A DNA stretch of 64,000 nucleotides, from positions 1 to 64,000 of the forward strand of contig PS015222.1 of NCBI GenBank assembly GCA_048213135.1, given 5' to 3'. A program made the translations under genes and the position numbers. Origin of the DNA: Reclinomonas americana ATCC 50394 (Eukaryota > Jakobida > Jakobea > Jakobida). The notes below the pieces were generated by a model that was given only the letters and a program-made list of their open reading frames with translations, ran no database searches and had not been told where the DNA came from. This document shows, piece by piece, positions 59,606 to 64,000 of the stretch; position 1 is the stretch's first letter, and each line of letters opens with the position of its first letter.

Positions 59606-62326
59606 GAGTTCGTCGCCTGAGCTTGCACAACTGGTCCACTCGTGGCTTGCGCTTGGTTGCGTGCACCAGACATGCACACGCACACATACGCACGCACACA
59701 CATGCTCATGTTCTTGTGCAGATCGCGACCCGGACACGCGTGAGCAGATTCGTCAGCTGGCGGTGCGTGCAGGCATTGCGCTTGGTGAAGATGCAGAGGC
59801 GGCGGTGAGCGAGGCCAGCACGCGTGAGTCGGCCACAGAGGAGCTGCGTGCGCGATTGGGCAAGCGCATTGCATTTGGAACTGCAGGTCTCTGTCTCTTT
59901 CTCTCTTGCTTGCGCGCTCTCTCTCTCTCTCTTCGGCGACTGATGCGTTGCGTTGGGTGCAGGCTTGCGTGGACGCATGGAAGCCGGCTTCAATCGCATG
60001 AATGGTCTCATTATCATGCAGGCGACGCAGGTGCGCATCTTTTTCTCTCTCTTCTCACTTGTGCGAGCTGTGCTGTTCATCATTGTTGCGTGGCAGGGTC
60101 TGTTTGTGCATCTGTGTGATGTGTTTGGCGAGGAGACTGTGCGCAACCGCGGCATTGTGATTGGTCACGATGCGCGGCACCATTCGCTCGAGTATGCTCG
60201 CTTGACAGCGTCGGTGTTTGTGCAACGTGGTGCGCGTGTGCATCTCTTCTCCAAGATTGTGGCGACGCCGATGGTGGTACGCTTGTGTCTCTTCTCTCTC
60301 TCTTTCTGCTCTTTCGCTTCGTGTTGCTGATGGCTCTGTGCAGGCGTATGGAGTGCGCAAGCTGCAGACGGTGGCCGGTGTCATGGTCACGGCGAGTCAC
60401 AACCCGAAAGCCGACAACGGCTACAAGGTGTACTGGGAGAATGGGTGCCAGGTGTGGACTCGACACACAGTCTCTCGCGCTGTGTGGCATGCACGCCTCA
60501 CTGTTGCATGCCTGCAGATCATTCCCCCTCACGACGCCGGCATCGCGAAGCGCATCGAGGAAAATCAGGAGCCATGGGCGGGCGTGTACGAGCAGGCGGA
60601 GCATGTGCGCGAGTCGGCGCTGTGTCACGATCCGTTTGACGAGGTGTGCGATGCCTACTTCAAGGCCGTGCATGACGAGTACTGCCACAAGCGGTGTGTG
60701 TCGGCTTTTTTTGATTGCATATTTCTCTCTGCCGTATCCGCTCACTGCGAGACACTGTGCACAGCTCGCAGAACCAGCAATCCGACATGAAGGTGGTGTA
60801 CACGGCCATGCACGGTGTTGGTGCGCCGTTTGTGGCTCGAGCGTTCGAGGCATTTGGCCTGCCACCGTACATTCCCACGGTCGAACAGATCAATCCCGAT
60901 CCCGAATTCCCCACTGTGCGCTTCCCTAATCCCGAGGAGAAGGGTGCCATGGTGCGTTGTGCAGTGTGTGTGTATGGTAGCAATGACGAGAAACGTTGAC
61001 ACTGAGGTGGGGTGCGACAGGATCTGGCAATCAAGACGGCCACGGAGGTGGGTGCCGATTATGTGGTGGCCAACGACCCCGACGCCGATCGACTGGCCGT
61101 GGCGGTGCAGGAGAAGTTGCGAGGACTTTCTGCTGCGCTGTTGACTACCTCATGTACTCACGATGCTTGGCGCGCGCGTGTGTGTGTGAGCAGTGGCACG
61201 TGGTACGTGTTGAATGGAAACGAAATCGCCAATCTGTTTGCCGAGTATGCATGGCGCATGTGGCGCGAGCGCAACGCCGACAAGGAGCCAGGTTTGCACA
61301 TTGCGCTTTCTTCGTCTCTTATCTTAAGCTGACGGAGATTCCCGTTGTCTGCGAGCAGGCTCGGCGGTGATGGTGGCGAGCACGGTGTCGTCCAAGTTTT
61401 TGAAAGCCATGGCCGACGCGGAGGGATTCGAGTTTGCCGACACGCTGACTGGATTCAAGTGGATGGGCAACAAGGCCGACGAGTACGTGCGTCGTGGCTA
61501 TCACTTCCTGTTTGCCTACGAGGTGGAACTCGGTGAGAGCTCGTGTCACTGTAGCGTCATTGTTGGGCGGCAGCATGCTGCTGACACCTCGTTGTGTTAG
61601 GGTTCCTGGTCGGCGACCTGAACCTGGACAAGGACGGCCTGCGCACCGCCGCCATCATGACGGAGCTGGTGCTGGATCTGAAGCGACAGGGCATCTCGGT
61701 CAGACAACACTTGGACAACATGTACCGCAAGTTGCGTGATGAATCAACGCGGCGCTCTCTGTCGACGCATTGCACTGACCCTTCTGCTGCAGATACGGCT
61801 ACTTCCACATGATCAACAAGTACTTTTTCTGCTACCACACCGAGGACTCGGATGCCGTGTTCAAGCGCCTGCGCACCGGCGGTCCGGATGGCGGATACTT
61901 GCGTGAATTCGGACCCTTCCGGTGAGCCAGTCGTGAAATTTGTTGTCGGCGCTGCCTCTCGTCTGACCACGCACGCAGTGCGAAGAACATTCGTGACGTT
62001 ACGCTCGGGTTCGACGATGCATTCGAGGATCACAAGTCGCGCCTGCCGCTGGTCACCGACAGCCAGGCACGTTCCTCGTTTCTTCACGTTCCCATAAGCA
62101 CTCTGTCTCACCTGCATTCGTTCATGCACTGCAGATGATCACATACACGGTGGAGGGCGGCGGCACGGTGACGCTGCGCAACTCGGGCACCGAGCCCAAG
62201 CTGAAGTACTATGTGGAGTGCTCGGGCCCCGACGCCGCCACGGCTCGTGTGCGATCCGAGGCCGTCGAACAGGCCATGATTGAGCACTTCCTGGAGCCGG
62301 AGAAGAACAACCTGGTGAAGCCCTGA
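59604..62326 (+). CDS. Phosphoglucomutase-2 / phosphopentomutase
   Basis: A cytosolic alpha-D-phosphohexomutase of the PGM2 type, interconverting glucose-1-P and glucose-6-P or the ribose phosphates. The start [17 protein letters not shown] is followed, after a GTTGCG intron, by [15 protein letters not shown]. Then come [39 protein letters not shown], the phosphoserine loop [19 protein letters not shown], the metal loop [34 protein letters not shown], the sugar loop [16 protein letters not shown] and the phosphate-contact loop [17 protein letters not shown], ending [10 protein letters not shown]. All catalytic loops are intact over about a dozen exons. Confidence 0.95.
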
Positions 62327-62464
62327 GCCAGCCACGTTTGCTCATGTGGCGTACGCCTCGGGCACACCATGAATTCATTAAACAAAATCGACTACCGAGT
62401 CCCCTGTCCTCCCGCCACACACAATCGCAATCCGCGAGACAACTCGTTGTCGCTGCGTGTCACA

Positions 62465-64000
62465 ATGGACGTGGATGACGATGGTTTGCGTGCCCAGTCC
62501 TCTGCACAATCCCTTCGCGTGCTCACTCTCTTTCCCGCTCAGTCTCCGCAGTGCGCAGTGAGCGCGATGCCGAAAGTCTGAACAGCAGTCGCCTCTCCTC
62601 TGGCGCCGTCTCACCTCGCGACGACGACGGCGAGGAGTTTGATGAGGACGACGGTGACATGGACGACGAAGATGACGAGGAGAACATCAATGGCGATAGT
62701 CGCGAGGTCACTCTCACACACGCACTCACGCACTCAAGCATCCACTGTCTCTGATGCACACGCGTGTGTGGCAGGTCTCGCGCAGTGCCACGCCCATGGA
62801 TGCCGGTGAGCACGCCGGTGAGCATGCTGCATCGGCATCATCAGCATCATCGTCGCAACGCATGCGCGGCAGGCCATCGCGCGCGGCCGCTGCTGCTGCT
62901 GCCGAGGAGTCGGCTGCGGCGGCTGCAGCTGCCGCAGGGCCGCTGTTCGCCTATCGCTCGTTTGATCGGCTGGTCCCCATTCGACTCGATGTTGACTGCG
63001 GCGAGTTGGGGCGTTTGCAGGATGTGTTTCTGTGGGATCTGGGAGGTTTGCATGTACAGCGCGAGTGTGTATCTACGTGCGTACGTGCTGAACGATGATG
63101 CGCGCGCGACTGTAGGTGACGCAGAGGAGGACGAAGAGGAGACGCGTCATCTGTACGAGGAGGGCCTCAACAACTTTGTGCTGCGACTGGCCACCGAGTA
63201 TCGATTGACCTCCGAGTACATGCATCAGGTGGCGGAGACGTGTCGTGGTCAGATCGAGTACGCCGCTCGTGTCTTGTCGCACCCGGCGCCTGTCGGTCGC
63301 TCCTTTCGTGTCAACATTTCGGTGCGCATGACTGTCGTCGCTGTGCCGTCTCTCTCATGAGCTGCTCACTTGTTTTGCTCAGCTGAACCTGCGTATCGGC
63401 CTGACGGTGTTGCAAGACAACTTTGAGTGGGACATTAACAATCCGCATGCCAGCCCTGAAGAGTTTGCCACGTGCCTGTGCGCCGAGATGGCTCTCGGAA
63501 CCGAGTGGTTGGTGCCGATTGCACACTCCATCCGCGAGCAGGTGCTGCAGGCGAGGAGAGTTGCGTCGATCCGCAATGTCATGTCGCTGCCGGCTTCCTC
63601 CTCATCGCTATCCTTCCTTTTGCGGTTCTCTTCGTAGGAGTACATTCAGAATGGCTATCCTGCGGATGCGAACGACGAGATCAGCCGCGGCATTGTGCTG
63701 GTTCACGAGCCCAGCGACGAGTACTCGCTTGTGCGTGATGAACTCGAACAGAGTCAGTTCGAGCCGGTGGTGGCCAAGGTCAATCGCGACGATGTTAGTC
63801 GCATCGAGCCGATCGAGGAACGGCAAGCGCGGTACGTGGCATCATCGCGCGCACGCCTGCCGATGGCAGTGATTGATTGTGGAGTGCAGATATCGGCGGC
63901 GAAACATGGACGTGTTTGTCGACAGTGGCGCCATGCGCGTGCAGAGGAAATGTTGCGGTCACTCGCTCACGCGCGTGAGTGTGTGTATGTGTTCTCACCA
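62465..64000 (+). CDS. SNF5/SMARCB1 chromatin-remodelling subunit, 3' end outside window
   Basis: The start MDVDDD (ATG 62465) is joined to VSAVRSERDAESLNSSRLSS, an acidic tract (DDDGEEFDEDDGDMDDEDDE) and an Ala-rich region. The SNF5 domain has two repeats. The first reads RLVPIRLDVDCGELGRLQDV followed by FLWDL, then TRHLYEEGLNNFVLRLATEY. The second reads LNLRIGLTVLQDNFEWDINN, SPEEFATCLCAEMALGTEWL and PIAHSIREQVLQARR. After EYIQNGYPADANDEISRGIV the exon YRRRNMDVFVDSGAMR is cut by the window edge. It is a core subunit of SWI/SNF (or RSC-like) complexes in the nucleus. The acidic N-terminus is longer than in animals. Confidence 0.9.

Overview
The window is nuclear DNA from a unicellular eukaryote. 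Genes are split by short introns (mostly about 50-120 nt, GT-AG) that restore reading frames in recognisable eukaryotic families: an AGC kinase, an SNF5 subunit, PrimPol, a CCR4-type deadenylase, COX6A and PIG-L. Coding sequence is fairly GC-rich. Introns and gene borders are full of CT/GA and CA/GT runs, and about fourteen stretches of N interrupt the assembly. A plant/amoeba-type kinase with the IREH1-like zinc finger, a histidine-phosphotransfer (Hpt) protein and PLAC8 family members would fit an amorphean protist such as an amoebozoan, but the species cannot be named from sequence alone.

Layout. 0-1.7 kb: a small unknown gene and COX6A, both minus. 1.8-11.4 kb: one very large plus-strand IREH1/MAST/Rim15-type kinase. 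11.7-13.8 kb: a head-to-head pair, an RCC1-repeat protein (minus) and a homocysteine S-methyltransferase (plus). 14.6-17.6 kb: gap-ridden, with an Hpt protein, a conflicting minus-strand reading and simple-sequence DNA. 17.9-20.4 kb: an EF-hand/alpha-beta hydrolase fusion. 20.5-26.8 kb: a long Ser/Pro-rich protein of unknown function. 27-28.8 kb: an orphan plus-strand gene. 29-32.4 kb: a double CAP-Gly protein. 32.7-35.5 kb: a GNAT/coiled-coil protein, convergent with a ThiL-like ATP-binding enzyme (35.5-37.1 kb). 37.2-40.4 kb: tandem Fe(II)/2-oxoglutarate-type oxygenases. 40.4-44.9 kb: an orphan gene, a membrane-anchored cyanophycinase-like peptidase and another orphan. 44.9-49.5 kb: PrimPol, a secreted cysteine-rich protein and PIG-L. 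49.7-55.4 kb: a MORN-RING protein divergent from a La-motif/CCR4 deadenylase fusion. 55.8-58 kb: a tiny protein with an eIF4E-binding-like motif and a PLAC8 protein. 58.1-64 kb: guanylate kinase divergent from phosphoglucomutase-2, then SNF5, cut by the window end.

Genes are packed as divergent and convergent neighbours rather than operons. Start codons of divergent partners lie only 0-310 nt apart and some 3' ends overlap. No shared pathway links the whole window, but several genes touch RNA fate (La-CCR4 fusion, the eIF4E-binding-like protein) and signalling (kinase, Hpt, EF-hand hydrolase). The most unusual items are the La-module/CCR4 fusion, the EF-hand/esterase fusion, the ThiL-like enzyme, intron differences between the tandem oxygenases, and a recurrent GTTGCG 5' splice site. 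All gene models were spliced by eye; start/end coordinates span whole genes including introns.
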